This document shows, piece by piece, positions 44,983 through 54,371 of a DNA stretch of 64,000 nucleotides. The stretch's first letter is position 1. Each line of letters begins with the position of its first letter. The DNA lies in the NCBI GenBank assembly GCA_900114805.1, contig FOZN01000003.1, forward strand, positions 372,001 to 436,000, written 5' to 3'. Source of the stretch: Agrococcus baldri (GTDB taxonomy: Bacteria; Actinomycetota; Actinomycetes; Actinomycetales; Microbacteriaceae). Below the pieces are notes generated by a model. It was not told where the DNA came from. It saw only the letters and a program-made list of their open reading frames with translations, and did not search any database. Position numbers and translations under genes: made by a program.

Positions 44983-46130
44983 GACGCCACCGGCAGCACG
45001 GCGCGCACGGTGTAGCCGCTCGCGGTGCCGGCCGTCTCGAGCTCGCCACCGTAGAGCGCGACGCGCTCCCGCATCCCGAGGAGCCCGTGGCCTGGCTCGT
45101 GCGGCTCATCGGTCGTCCCGCCCCGGCCGTTGTCGACGACCTCGATCTCGACACGGTCCTGCTCGTAGCGCAGCCGCACGGTGGCCAGGCTCGCCTGGGA
45201 GTGCCGCCGCACGTTCGTGAGCGCCTCCTGCACGATGCGGTAACCGGCGAGCCCGACGCCTGCTGGCAGCGCGCGCTCGGCGCCGTCGACCTCCAGCTCG
45301 ACGCGCAGGGCGCCGGTGCCGGCCTGCTCCACGAGCTCGGCCACGGCATCGAGCCCCGGCTGCGGCCGGCGGTCGGCGCCGTCGTCGACGCGGAGCATCG
45401 TCACGACGCGTCGCATCTCGGCGAGCGCGCCGGTGCCGGTGGTGCGGATCGTGCCGAGCGCTCGCCGCACGTGCTCGGGATCGTCGTCGACGACTTGCTC
45501 GGCCGCGCCCGCCTGCACGACGATCACGCTCACGGCATGCGCGACGACGTCGTGCAGCTCGCGCGCGATGCGAGCGCGCTCCTCCGCGAGCGCGCGCAGG
45601 GTGCGCTCGCGGCTGGCGCCCTCGACCTCCGCGGCATGCCGTGCGGCGGCGGCCGCGCGCTCGGTCGACGCGCGGAGACCGCGTCCGGCGAGCCAGCTCG
45701 CGATGAGCGCGGACCAGTGGAAGAGCAGCTCCTCGGGCGCCTGCAGCCATCCGAGCGCGAAGTCGGCGAGCAGCACGAGGCCGGCGATGGCGCCGGAACC
45801 GATCCACATCCACGGCCTCGGCGCATGGCGCGCCGTCGAGAAGGTCAGCAGCAGCAGCGGCAGGAGCTGCCCGAAGAACAGCACGGGCTGCGTGCCGGTC
45901 ACCACGAACAGCAGCGGCCACAGCGGCAGCGCCAGCAGCGCCAGCTTCGGCCGCGCGCGTCGCTGCGTTAGCGCGAGGCCGAACAGCGTGATCCCGATCG
46001 TGCTGATGACCGGTGGCGCGTCTCCTGTCGCCGACTCGAGCGGCACCCACACCTCGACAAGGCCGGCCGCGACGAACGCGCACGCCAGCGCCCAGTCCAC
46101 GGGTCCTGCCCACCGCTCGGCGCGCCTCAC
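44979..46130 (-). CDS. NarL-type sensor histidine kinase
   Basis: 383 aa from GTG 46130. About five membrane segments, then a HisKA_3 domain with RIARELHDVVAHAV (phospho-His193) and HATPase_c with VVDNGRGG and GHGLLGMRERV. The frame is open upstream to an ATG at 46205, but TAGGCT (46143-46138) lies seven bases before this GTG, the usual leaderless layout here. No sensor domain is seen outside the membrane. Confidence 0.9.
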   Translation of the reverse strand: MRRAERWAGPVDWALACAFVAAGLVEVWVPLESATGDAPPVISTIGITLFGLALTQRRARPKLALLALPLWPLLFVVTGTQPVLFFGQLLPLLLLTFSTARHAPRPWMWIGSGAIAGLVLLADFALGWLQAPEELLFHWSALIASWLAGRGLRASTERAAAAARHAAEVEGASRERTLRALAEERARIARELHDVVAHAVSVIVVQAGAAEQVVDDDPEHVRRALGTIRTTGTGALAEMRRVVTMLRVDDGADRRPQPGLDAVAELVEQAGTGALRVELEVDGAERALPAGVGLAGYRIVQEALTNVRRHSQASLATVRLRYEQDRVEIEVVDNGRGGTTDEPHEPGHGLLGMRERVALYGGELETAGTASGYTVRAVLPVAS

Positions 46131-46137
46131 GATCCAC

Positions 46138-46143
46138 AGCCTA
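46138..46143 (-). promoter_or_regulatory. -10 box TAGGCT, leaderless promoter
   Basis: On the minus strand TAGGCT ends seven bases before the GTG at 46130 and decides that start. Confidence 0.5.
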
Positions 46144-46327
46144 GGAGCGCGGCGGCCCGCGCGCGTCATACGAGGGTGGATGCGTCGATCGACTTCCGGA
46201 GACACGGTCGCCCCCGAGGGCAGTGCAACCCGAGCCCTGCGGCCGATGACCGGGTGTGCGCGCCCCGCCTACCGTCGGCAACGACCGGCGCATCCGCGCT
46301 GGCATCCCACCGCACCAGGAGTCGACG

Positions 46328-47032
46328 ATGACCACCACGCACCCCATCTACCGCACGCTCGCAGCGCTCGCGCTGCTGCTGACGATCGTGCTGACCGGCG
46401 CCAGCATCCTGCTCATGCCGGCCTTCGACGGCGGCACCGAGCAGCAGCTCGAGGCCATCGCGACCGCCGGCGCGACCGCTGCGGTCTCCGCGACCATGTT
46501 CACCGTCGCGCAGCTGCCGATGGGCATCGGACTGCTCGCCGTCGCGCACCTCGTCGGCCGCCGGTCGCCCGTGCTCGCCGCGATCGGCGGCACGCTCGCC
46601 GTGCTCGGCTGCTTCGGGCACGCCGTGCACGGGGGGCTCAGCAACGTGATGCTGGCGATGGCGGCGGGCGACGCGCAGCTCCTGGTCGAGCACGCGGCGG
46701 TCGTGGACGCCGCGTATGCCGCCTCGCACGGCCCGTTCATGATCGCCGGGCTCCTCGGCACGGTGCTCGGCGTCGTGGTGCTCGCGATCGGCCTGCTGCG
46801 CTCGCGTGTCGCCGCCGTCTGGGTGCCGTGCGCGCTGCTCGCCTGGGTGCTCGTCGAGTTCCTCGGCAGCGGCCTCGTCGAGTGGGCGCAGTACGCATCA
46901 CTCGTGCTCTTCTCGGCCGCCCTCGTCGGACTCGCGATCGCGGTCTGGCGCAGCGACCCGCTCGAGTGGGTCAGCGCTGCGCGCCGTCCCGAGGTCGCGC
47001 CGGCACAGGAGCAGGCCGTCGCGCCGTCATGA
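46328..47032 (+). CDS. six-segment membrane protein, function unknown
   Basis: 234 aa; AGGAG lies nine bases before the ATG. About six membrane segments (TLAALALLLTIVLTGASILL, MGIGLLAVAHLVG, MIAGLLGTVLGVVVLAIGLL and others) with no catalytic motif; it looks like a DUF4386-like protein. It is divergent from the kinase-regulator pair and may be its target, as such proteins often are. Confidence 0.75.
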   Translation: MTTTHPIYRTLAALALLLTIVLTGASILLMPAFDGGTEQQLEAIATAGATAAVSATMFTVAQLPMGIGLLAVAHLVGRRSPVLAAIGGTLAVLGCFGHAVHGGLSNVMLAMAAGDAQLLVEHAAVVDAAYAASHGPFMIAGLLGTVLGVVVLAIGLLRSRVAAVWVPCALLAWVLVEFLGSGLVEWAQYASLVLFSAALVGLAIAVWRSDPLEWVSAARRPEVAPAQEQAVAPS

Positions 47033-47084
47033 GCGACCGGCAGTGCCGTCTGGCGGCACCAGCTGCCAGAGGCGCCCACGCCGG

Positions 47085-47126
47085 GATCGGCCCTGCTGAC
47101 CGCACGCGCGATCAGCAGGGCCGATC
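47085..47126 (+). terminator. perfect 15-bp inverted repeat, probable terminator
   Basis: GATCGGCCCTGCTGA (47085-47099) and its exact reverse complement (47112-47126) surround a 12-nt loop. It lies 53 bp after the membrane-protein stop and 53 bp before the next start. There is no T tract. Confidence 0.6.
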
Positions 47127-47178
47127 GCTGCCGGCGGGCAGGCTGTGGCATCGTCGGGGGCGAGCGAAGGAGCAGCGC

Positions 47179-48048
47179 ATGCAGGAGATCATCGCCGTCC
47201 TCGGCGCGGGCGTGATGGGCGCTGGCATCGCGCGCGTGCTCGCCCGTGCGGGGCACGAGGTGCGGGTGTTCGACGTGCGCCCCGAGGCCGCGGCCAGCGC
47301 CGCCGAGTCGGCAGGCGCATCCGACCACGACACGGTCGCGAGCGCCGTCGCGGGCGCCACGATCGTGCTCGAGGCCGCGCCCGAGCGGCTCGAGGTCAAG
47401 CGTGAGCTCATCGCGCGCGTCGAGGCCGCCATCGAGGGAACGAGCAGCGCCGATGCGGTGATCGCCTCGAACACCTCCTCGATCGCCCCGGATGCGCTGG
47501 CGACCGGCATGCGGGATCCGTCACGGCTCGTCATCGCGCACTTCTTCAACCCCGCCGACACCGTGCCGCTGGTCGAAGTGGTGCCGGGGCCGGCGACGCC
47601 GCAGGCCACCGTCGACCGCATGGTCGCGCTGCTCGAGGGGGCGGGCAAGACGGCCGTGCCGCTCGCGCAGCAGGTGGAGGGCTTCATCGCCAACCGGCTG
47701 CAGGCGGCGCTCTACCGCGAGGCGATGCACCTGGTCGAGCTGGGCGTCGCGAGCCCCGCGCAGATCGACGCCACCGTCACCGCGGGCCTCGGGCCGCGCT
47801 GGGCGCTCGCGGGGCCCTTCGAAATCATGGACCTCGGCGGGCTCGACGTGTGGACGAGCGTGACTGACGGCATCTTCCCGACGTTGGGGGACGCATCCGC
47901 CGCCCCCGGCATGCTGCGCGAGCGCGCCGAGCGGGGCGAGCTGGGCGCGAAGACGGGCGTCGGCTTCCTGCCGCGCGACGCGGATGCGGCGGCCGAGTTC
48001 CGCCGTCGGCTCACGGCGCTGCTGGCAGCGCGCGACGACCTCGGTTGA
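47179..48048 (+). CDS. 3-hydroxyacyl-CoA dehydrogenase family protein
   Basis: 289 aa; AAGGAG lies six bases before the ATG. Rossmann loop LGAGVMGAGIA, catalytic-domain blocks VLEAAPERLEVKREL, SNTSSIAP, HFFNPADTVPLVEVV, and a C-terminal helical domain with GFIANRLQAALYREAM. It fits 3-hydroxybutyryl-CoA dehydrogenase or a related hydroxyacid dehydrogenase. No beta-oxidation partner is nearby, so the substrate is open. Confidence 0.88.
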   Translation: MQEIIAVLGAGVMGAGIARVLARAGHEVRVFDVRPEAAASAAESAGASDHDTVASAVAGATIVLEAAPERLEVKRELIARVEAAIEGTSSADAVIASNTSSIAPDALATGMRDPSRLVIAHFFNPADTVPLVEVVPGPATPQATVDRMVALLEGAGKTAVPLAQQVEGFIANRLQAALYREAMHLVELGVASPAQIDATVTAGLGPRWALAGPFEIMDLGGLDVWTSVTDGIFPTLGDASAAPGMLRERAERGELGAKTGVGFLPRDADAAAEFRRRLTALLAARDDLG

Positions 48049-48102
48049 CCGCCCCGAATCCCGCATCTGGTGACGCACAGCGTCTCGTGGCACCGTGGCG
48101 GC

Positions 48103-48807
48103 ATGACCGAACCCCTCCGCGCCATCTACTTCAACGGCACGCTCACCCCGTCGCCGGGCGAGAGCCACACCGACCTGCTCATCGAGGCCAGCGCCGGCAT
48201 CCTGCGAGGGCAGGGCGTCGAGGTCGACGTCGTGCGCGCGGTCGACCACGCGATCGCGCCGGGCGTGCAGCCCGACATGACCGAGCACGGCGCGAGCGAG
48301 GACGCCTGGCCGGCGCTCTGGGAGCTGGTGCTGCGCGCCGACATCATCGTGATCGCCACGCCCATCTGGCTGGGCGACGCCTCGAGCGTGACGCGCCGCG
48401 TGATCGAGCGGCTCTACAGCGAGTCGGGCGTGCTCAACGACCAGGGGCAGTCGATCTTCTACGGCAAGGTCGGCGGATGCCTCGTGGGTGGCAACGAGGA
48501 CGGCATGAAGCACGTGGCGCGCGAGGCGATCTACGCGCTGCAGCACATCGGCTGCACGATCCCGCCGCAGGCCGACGCCGGCTGGGTGGGGGAGGCCGGC
48601 CCCGGCCCGAGCTACGGCGACGAGCTCGACGATGGCTCGCACGCGGGCGCCGACAACGACTTCACCAAGCGCAACGTCACGATCATGGCGTGGAACCTGC
48701 TGCACCTGGCGCGCATGCTGCGCGGCGGCATCCCCACCGAGGGCAACGACCGCGATGCGTGGGAGCGGGGCGAGCGCTTCGGGTTCCAGAACCCCGAGTA
48801 CCGGTAG
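48103..48807 (+). CDS. flavodoxin-fold NAD(P)H-dependent FMN reductase family protein
   Basis: 234 aa. FNGTLTPSPGESHTD (FMN phosphate loop), IIVIATPIWLGDASSV and KVGGCLVGGNEDGMKHVA match the flavodoxin/FMN-reductase family. Cytoplasmic redox enzyme of unknown substrate. It opens a small run of oxidoreductase/hydrolase genes on this strand. Confidence 0.85.
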   Translation: MTEPLRAIYFNGTLTPSPGESHTDLLIEASAGILRGQGVEVDVVRAVDHAIAPGVQPDMTEHGASEDAWPALWELVLRADIIVIATPIWLGDASSVTRRVIERLYSESGVLNDQGQSIFYGKVGGCLVGGNEDGMKHVAREAIYALQHIGCTIPPQADAGWVGEAGPGPSYGDELDDGSHAGADNDFTKRNVTIMAWNLLHLARMLRGGIPTEGNDRDAWERGERFGFQNPEYR

Positions 48808-48860
48808 CGCGCCACGAGTCTGCGTCGATAGCGTCGCGGCAGACGACACGAGGAGGACGC

Positions 48861-49664
48861 ATGACCGACATCAGGCTCCACATCGACGACACCGGCGGCG
48901 ACGGCAGGCCGGTCGTGCTCATCCACGGATGGCCGCAATCGGCTGAGGCCTGGGCGATGCAGGCACCGGCGCTGCGCGAGGCCGGCTACCGCGTCGTCGC
49001 CTACGACCGGCGCGGCTTCGGCCGCAGTGACAAGCCCGACGCCGGCTACGACTACGACACGCTCGGGGGCGACCTCCACCGCGTGCTCACCGAGCTCGAC
49101 CTGCAGGACGCGACGCTCGTGGGCTTCTCGATGGGCGGCGGCGAGGTGGTGCGCTACGTCTCCACCTATGGCGAGCAGCGGCTGCGCTCGATCGTGCTCG
49201 CCGCGGCGGTGCCGCCGTACCTGCTGCACACCGACGACAACCCCGAGGGGCCGCTCGAGGAATCCGCGTACCGGCAGATGCGCGATGCGCTGGAGGCCGA
49301 TCGCGAGGGCTTCCTCGACCGGTTCACGACCGGCTTCTACTCGAACGCCGAGGGTCTGTGCGTCACCGAGGAGCAGCGGCGGCAGGGTCTCGCGCTCGCG
49401 CTGCAGTCGCACCAGCCCGCGGCGCTCGCGACCATGGACGCCTGGGCCACGACCGACTTCCGCGACGACATCGGCACGGTCACCGTGCCGACGCTCGTGC
49501 TGCACGGCGACGGCGATCAGACGGTGCCGTTCGACGGCTCGGGCCGCCGCACGCACGAGACGATCGAGCACAGCGAGCTGCAGGTCATCCCCGGCGCGCC
49601 GCACGGCTGCAACGTCAGCCACGCCGACGCGTTCAACCGCGCGCTGCTCGACTTCCTGGCCTGA
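48861..49664 (+). CDS. alpha/beta hydrolase, non-haem haloperoxidase-like
   Basis: 267 aa with a perfect AGGAGG before the ATG. VVLIHGWPQSAEAW (oxyanion hole), YDRRGFGRSDKP, the nucleophile elbow GFSMGGGE (Ser), the late Asp in LHGDGDQTVPF and His in GAPHGCNVSH make the catalytic triad. The sequence resembles the cofactor-free chloroperoxidase/esterase group. Confidence 0.92.
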   Translation: MTDIRLHIDDTGGDGRPVVLIHGWPQSAEAWAMQAPALREAGYRVVAYDRRGFGRSDKPDAGYDYDTLGGDLHRVLTELDLQDATLVGFSMGGGEVVRYVSTYGEQRLRSIVLAAAVPPYLLHTDDNPEGPLEESAYRQMRDALEADREGFLDRFTTGFYSNAEGLCVTEEQRRQGLALALQSHQPAALATMDAWATTDFRDDIGTVTVPTLVLHGDGDQTVPFDGSGRRTHETIEHSELQVIPGAPHGCNVSHADAFNRALLDFLA

Positions 49665-49701
49665 GGCCGACGATGTGGGCGCGCCAGGGCGGGATGCCCG
49701 C

Positions 49702-50655
49702 ATGAGCGCCGTCGACTGGCTGCTGCAGGGCGATCCGGCGATCCGCTGGCAGGTGATGGCCGACCTGCTCGACGAGGGGGCGGATGCGGTGGCCCGCGAG
49801 CGCGCGCGGGTCGCGACCGAGGGCTGGGGCGCTGCGCTGCTGGCCGCGCGCGGCGAGGACGGGCAGTGGGCCGGCGGGGCGCACTTCCCGAAGGCGCGGC
49901 CGACGCTGCCGGGCCAGCCCTGGACCTCCACCGCGCACGTGCTGACCGAGCTGCGGCTGCTGGGCGTCGACCCGGCGGATGCGCGGGTGCGGGAGGCGGT
50001 CGCCGACGTCAAGCGCGTGACCCGCTGGGAGTACGACGACGAGCCGTTCTTCGAGGGCGAGGTCGAGCCGTGCATCAACGCGGCGCTGGTGACGAACGCC
50101 GTCTACTACGGCGAGGTCGACGACCGGATCGTCGAGCGGCTGCTGGGCGAGCGGATGGCCGACGGGGGCTGGAACTGCGACCAGGAGCGAGGCAGCGTGC
50201 GATCGTCGTTCGACACGACGATCGGCGTGCTCGAGGCGCTCGCCGCCTACGAGCGCGGCTGCGCCGAGCGGGGAGCGATCGAGGTGCACCGGGTGCGCGA
50301 GGCGCGGGCGAGCGGCGAGTCCTACCTGCTCGAGCGCGACCTGCTGCGGCGGCGGTCCACCGGCGAGATCCCCAAGCCCACCTACACGCAGTTCGCGTTC
50401 CCGCCCCGGCACGAGTACGACGCGCTGCGCGCGCTCGAGCACTTCCGGCTGGTCGGCGCGGTGCCCGACGAGCGCATGCGCGAGGCGATCGACCTCGTGC
50501 ACGCCAAGCGCGGTGAGGACGGCCGCTGGCCGCTCGATGTCGTCCACGGCGGCGACGCGGTGAACGACTACGGCAGCGCCGGCGAGCCGAACCGGTGGAT
50601 CACGCTCAGGGCCCTGCGCGTGCTGCGCTGGGCGGGCCACCCGATCCGGGGCTGA
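49702..50655 (+). CDS. prenyltransferase/squalene-oxidase-repeat-like protein
   Basis: 317 aa built of alpha-alpha repeats with QW-like motifs: GQWAGGAHFP, DGGWNCDQERGSVRSSFDTT and EDGRWPLD. This is the terpenoid-cyclase/prenyltransferase toroid fold, but it lacks an obvious DxDD or DCTAE catalytic motif, so it is probably not a squalene-hopene cyclase. Such single-domain proteins are common in Actinobacteria with no defined role. Confidence 0.75.
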   Translation: MSAVDWLLQGDPAIRWQVMADLLDEGADAVARERARVATEGWGAALLAARGEDGQWAGGAHFPKARPTLPGQPWTSTAHVLTELRLLGVDPADARVREAVADVKRVTRWEYDDEPFFEGEVEPCINAALVTNAVYYGEVDDRIVERLLGERMADGGWNCDQERGSVRSSFDTTIGVLEALAAYERGCAERGAIEVHRVREARASGESYLLERDLLRRRSTGEIPKPTYTQFAFPPRHEYDALRALEHFRLVGAVPDERMREAIDLVHAKRGEDGRWPLDVVHGGDAVNDYGSAGEPNRWITLRALRVLRWAGHPIRG

Positions 50656-50795
50656 GCGGCGCTGCCAGGAAGGTTTCATCGATCGGGACCAGAATCGCAT
50701 CGGGCAGTGTTGCACCAGAGGACGCCGCGACCTGCGACGTCGGCAACCTGCGACAGCAGCGACGTGCGGCAGCAGCACAGTGAGGAGCACGCATC

Positions 50796-51350
50796 ATGAC
50801 CAGCGGCATCGACGACACCGGAGCGATCACCCGCGATCCCGGCACCGAGACCGCCGTCCTGGCGGGCGGCTGCTTCTGGGGCCTCGACGACCTCATCCGC
50901 CGGCAGCCCGGCGTGCTGAGCACCCGCGCCGGCTACACCGGCGGCGACAACGACCACGCCACCTACCGCAATCACCCCGGTCACGCGGAGGCGGTCGAGA
51001 TCGTCTTCGACCCCGCGCAGACGAGCTACCGCGACATCCTGGCGTTCTTCTTCCAGGTGCACGACCCGTCGACGCTCAACCGGCAGGGCAACGACGTCGG
51101 CACGAGCTACCGCTCGGCCATCTTCCCGCTCACGCCCGAGCAGGAGCGCGTCGCTCGCGACACGATCGCGGATGTCGACGCCTCGGGGCTGTGGCCGGCC
51201 AGGGCGGTCACGACGATCGAGCCGGCCGGCCCGTTCTGGGAGGCCGAGCCCGAGCACCAGGACTACCTGGTCGACAACCCGAACGGCTACACCTGCCACT
51301 TCGTGCGACCCGGCTGGGTGCTGCCGGAGCGAGGCTCCGCGAGCGCCTGA
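50796..51350 (+). CDS. msrA: peptide-methionine (S)-S-oxide reductase
   Basis: 184 aa. The active-site block [10 protein letters not shown] holds the catalytic Cys; [51 protein letters not shown] and the tail [10 protein letters not shown] are standard. GAGGAG lies ahead of the ATG. It repairs oxidised methionine. The 140 bp upstream holds no gene. Confidence 0.96.
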   Translation: MTSGIDDTGAITRDPGTETAVLAGGCFWGLDDLIRRQPGVLSTRAGYTGGDNDHATYRNHPGHAEAVEIVFDPAQTSYRDILAFFFQVHDPSTLNRQGNDVGTSYRSAIFPLTPEQERVARDTIADVDASGLWPARAVTTIEPAGPFWEAEPEHQDYLVDNPNGYTCHFVRPGWVLPERGSASA

Positions 51351-51357
51351 GGCGCCC

Positions 51358-52542
51358 TCAGCGCGGCTGCGCCGGCTCGGCGACCGGGCGGCGCAGCGCG
51401 CCGGGCAGGCATGCCAGCGCGACCACCGCGATCGCGCCGGCCAGCGCCGTGAACGCGCCGGCGTGGCCGAGCTGCCCGATCACCCAGCCGAGGCCGAAGG
51501 CGCCGACGCCCACGCCGCCGTCGTAGCCGATGTTCCAGATGGTGCTGGCGGTGCCGCTGCGGGCGGGGCCGAACACGCGCATCGTGACGACGAAGGAATC
51601 GTTCTGGGCGGCGCCGAAGGCGGTGCCGATCAGCCCGGCGCCGAGCACGAGCGCCCAGGCGGGGCCCTGCAGCGACGCCGCGACCAGCAGCGTGCCCAGA
51701 GCAGCCGCTGCAGCGGTGGGCACCAGCAGGCGGCCGCTGCCCATCCGATCGGCGACCGCGCCGGCGCCCAGCCGGCCCAGCACGATGCCGGCGGAGGCGG
51801 CCAGCAGCGCGAGCGCGGCGACGGCGGTCGCCGGGCCGGACAGCGGCAGGAAGGTGGAGGCCGCGCCGAACGACGCCGCTGTGGCCAGGAACAGCGCGAG
51901 GGCCGGCGCGACCCGGCGCATGTCCTTGCCCGAGACCGCCTGGAACGCGCCGTGTGAGCCGCGCGGCAGCATCCACGCCAGCACCGCACCCAGCAGCCCC
52001 GCCGCGCCAGTGACGATGAACACGACCGGGAAGCCCCAGGCGTCGGCCGCCCAGACGCCGCCCGCGAGTGCGATGAGGTTCGGCAGCGCGCCGGCGACGC
52101 CGTAGTAGGAGGCCGCGCGGGCGAGCTTCCCCGGCGCGGCGACATCAGCGATCAGCGTGGCGCCGGCGACCACGACCAGAGCGAAGCCGACGCCGCGCAC
52201 GACCGTGAGCAGCAGGATCGGAGCGGCATCGTTCGAGAGCATGTAGAGCGGCGCCGGCCCACCCAGCAGGGCGGCGCCGACGATCATCATCGCGCGCAGC
52301 GACAGCAGCCGGAACACCCAGGGCGCGGCGAGCTGCGTCGCGACCGTCGCGGCCATCATGATGCCGGTCGTGCTGCCGACCGCAGCGCTGCCGAGGCCGC
52401 CGGCCGAGGCCCACAGCGGCACGACGGCGAGCAGCCCGGCGAAGTTGCCCAGCGAAAGGAACGTCGTCGCCAGCAGCACGGCGAGCCCGCGCGTGCGCGC
52501 CGTCGAGACGTCGCGCGGAGGTGTCTGCTCGCTGGTGGCCAT
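51358..52542 (-). CDS. MFS transporter
   Basis: 394 aa with 12 hydrophobic segments and the MFS loop motif AGAVADRMGSGRLL between the halves. The N-terminus is MATSEQTPPRD. GGAGG lies eight bases before the ATG. It probably exports a small molecule and belongs with the tetR and hydrolase genes further upstream on the same strand; the ancestral order tetR-MFS has been split by an insertion. Its first 170 bp are repeated at 54195-54409. Confidence 0.9.
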   Translation of the reverse strand: MATSEQTPPRDVSTARTRGLAVLLATTFLSLGNFAGLLAVVPLWASAGGLGSAAVGSTTGIMMAATVATQLAAPWVFRLLSLRAMMIVGAALLGGPAPLYMLSNDAAPILLLTVVRGVGFALVVVAGATLIADVAAPGKLARAASYYGVAGALPNLIALAGGVWAADAWGFPVVFIVTGAAGLLGAVLAWMLPRGSHGAFQAVSGKDMRRVAPALALFLATAASFGAASTFLPLSGPATAVAALALLAASAGIVLGRLGAGAVADRMGSGRLLVPTAAAAALGTLLVAASLQGPAWALVLGAGLIGTAFGAAQNDSFVVTMRVFGPARSGTASTIWNIGYDGGVGVGAFGLGWVIGQLGHAGAFTALAGAIAVVALACLPGALRRPVAEPAQPR

Positions 52543-52582
52543 CGCACCAGCCTCCGCCAGCGCGCCCGGCGGGTCAACTCGG
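52366..52582. repeat. MFS 5'-end duplication, copy in the intact gene
   Basis: 217 bp covering the first 177 bp of the MFS gene and 40 bp before it. It matches 54195-54409 with 11 substitutions and a 2-nt indel, about 95% identity, same orientation. Confidence 0.92.
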
Positions 52583-52657
52583 GCTGCGCGCCTCAGCCGT
52601 GCGCGGCTTGTTCGATGCTTCCGAGCATGCAGCCTGGCGCCCGGCCACTCGATTGGC

Positions 52658-53953
52658 TCAGGCTTCGGGGCTGGGCGTTGTGTCGATCTTGGACCCTGGT
52701 GAGCCGGGCAGGCTCTCGCACGCGATCATGTCGTTGTTCCGATCGAGTCCAGCGACATCGCCCAGCGACGGATACCAGTAGAGGAACCATGCCTGTGCTG
52801 CCGCCCATGTGCGGAAATCGCTGCAGTTGACACCACTCGACGGCGGCGGTCCCGCCGGGGGCGCGGGAGCGGGACCCGGGGTCGGCTTCGGGGTGGGGGC
52901 CGGCGCGGGCGGGGGCGGCGGTGGGCAATCCTCGAGGCGCAACGCGCGTTCTGAAAGCGACGGGATGCCGCCCAGCCCAACCACGGTGGTGATGCCGCGC
53001 TGGTCGCGCTCGCCTCGTAGCATGGATGCGATATTGGTGTTGCAAGACGACGGCGCGAGATAGAGCGGTTCGCCGTTATTCGCCGCCAGCAACGAGCCCC
53101 CGAGCGCGTCCGGGAAGTTCTGGCCAGTCGCGAGCAACATGCGTTGGGTCGGCACGGAAGTGCTGAACGCGTCGTGGATCACCCGGGCGGTCTCATATCG
53201 GTTGGCGCCGGCGTACCTGTTGACGGAGGCTGCCCCAGCATTCCGCAAGGCGTTTTCGGTCGAGCGAGAGACTGAGGCCTCGCTGCCGGCAATTCGCACC
53301 GGTACACCGGCGACCGCATCGGAGACTTGAGCGATCCAAGCGTCAATGCCAGTCGTGCGAGCGCCATTGGGATCTAGCACGATCGCTCCTTGGCGCTGGC
53401 CAGCGATGGAACCCGCGACCAGTGCATCAGGGAATTTGGATCCCGCAACGACCCATACCTCGAGGATCGCGGCATTCTCGCTCAGCCTGTCGAGCAGTTT
53501 GAGTGCTGTCTCGTACCGGTTGCCGCCTGCGACGCGGGTGACCGTCGCCCCTGGGACGAGTTCGTGTATTTGCGCCGCGACTGCGACGGAGATCGACTGC
53601 TCATCGCCCACCAGAACGACCTCGGAAGGTCCGAGTTCGCTGAGCCGGGTAGCTACTGCACCGGGAAGCGCGTCGCGCGGCGTCAGTAGCAGGTGCGCAT
53701 CCTCTGCAGCGGCGACGGGTCCTGCGGCGAGCGCGTCGGGGAATTTGCTGCCGGACGCGAGATACACGGTGTCGCCGATCCACGCCATCTGGCGGGAGAT
53801 GGCGACAGAGGTCGCGTACCGGTCAGCACCTGCGATGCGCATGACTGACATCGCGTTTGCCTCAGGAGCAGGTCCGGCCGCGACCAGTGAAACGCTGCCG
53901 AGCATCAGGGCAAGCGTGCCGATCGTGAGGGCGCGAGAGAAGGTACGACGCAT
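52658..53953 (-). CDS. exported cell-wall-binding-repeat protein with Excalibur domain
   Basis: 431 aa. Signal peptide of about 34 residues ending PEANA. Three CWB2 (cell wall binding repeat 2) units begin with RIAGADRYATSV, RVAGGNRYETAL and RYAGANRYETAR, each followed by ASGSKFPDAL-like sequence. A Pro-rich linker (PPPPPPAPAPTPKPTPGP) leads to a C-terminal Excalibur calcium-binding domain (NCSDFRTWAAAQAWF, then LDRNNDMIACE). It binds the cell wall and may be an adhesin or hydrolase cofactor. Base composition looks less GC-rich than its neighbours, fitting a recent arrival. Confidence 0.9.
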   Translation of the reverse strand: MRRTFSRALTIGTLALMLGSVSLVAAGPAPEANAMSVMRIAGADRYATSVAISRQMAWIGDTVYLASGSKFPDALAAGPVAAAEDAHLLLTPRDALPGAVATRLSELGPSEVVLVGDEQSISVAVAAQIHELVPGATVTRVAGGNRYETALKLLDRLSENAAILEVWVVAGSKFPDALVAGSIAGQRQGAIVLDPNGARTTGIDAWIAQVSDAVAGVPVRIAGSEASVSRSTENALRNAGAASVNRYAGANRYETARVIHDAFSTSVPTQRMLLATGQNFPDALGGSLLAANNGEPLYLAPSSCNTNIASMLRGERDQRGITTVVGLGGIPSLSERALRLEDCPPPPPPAPAPTPKPTPGPAPAPPAGPPPSSGVNCSDFRTWAAAQAWFLYWYPSLGDVAGLDRNNDMIACESLPGSPGSKIDTTPSPEA

Positions 53954-54194
53954 GGAGACCGTCCAGGGTGCAGGGCGTCGGCTGCTGGGGCGAGCCGATC
54001 CTCGTCAGTGTAGAGCGCGCTCAGAGCGCGGTTGCAGCGCTGGATGCCTGGACTGAGGTGAAACTGAGACAACGGAGAGTCCATCGAAGCGGTGCTCAGT
54101 GCAACCGATCGAAGCCTCCCCAAGCTTCCATCGCGACGATCGTCGCGGGTTGCACGGAGAGTGCAGTGCTGTGGGCAGGGTCCGCAGCGCCCCA

Positions 54195-54371
54195 GGTCGT
54201 GCTGCCTACCGCGGCGCTGCCGAGGCGGCCGGCCGAGGCCCACAGGGGCACGACGGCGAGCAGCCCGGCGAAGTTGCCGAGCGATAGGAACGTCGTCGCC
54301 AGCAGCACCGCGAGCCCGCGCGTGCGCGCCGTCGAGGCGTCGCGCGGGGGTGTCTGCTCGCTGGCGGCCAT
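54195..54371 (-). pseudogene. truncated copy of the MFS transporter 5' end
   Basis: From ATG 54371 the frame matches the first 59 codons of the MFS gene (MAASEQTPPRDASTARTRG against MATSEQTPPRDVSTARTRG), then runs out of homology at GSTT and continues for 32 unrelated codons to a stop at 54096. It sits 49 bp after tetR, where an intact MFS gene would be expected. Confidence 0.85.
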
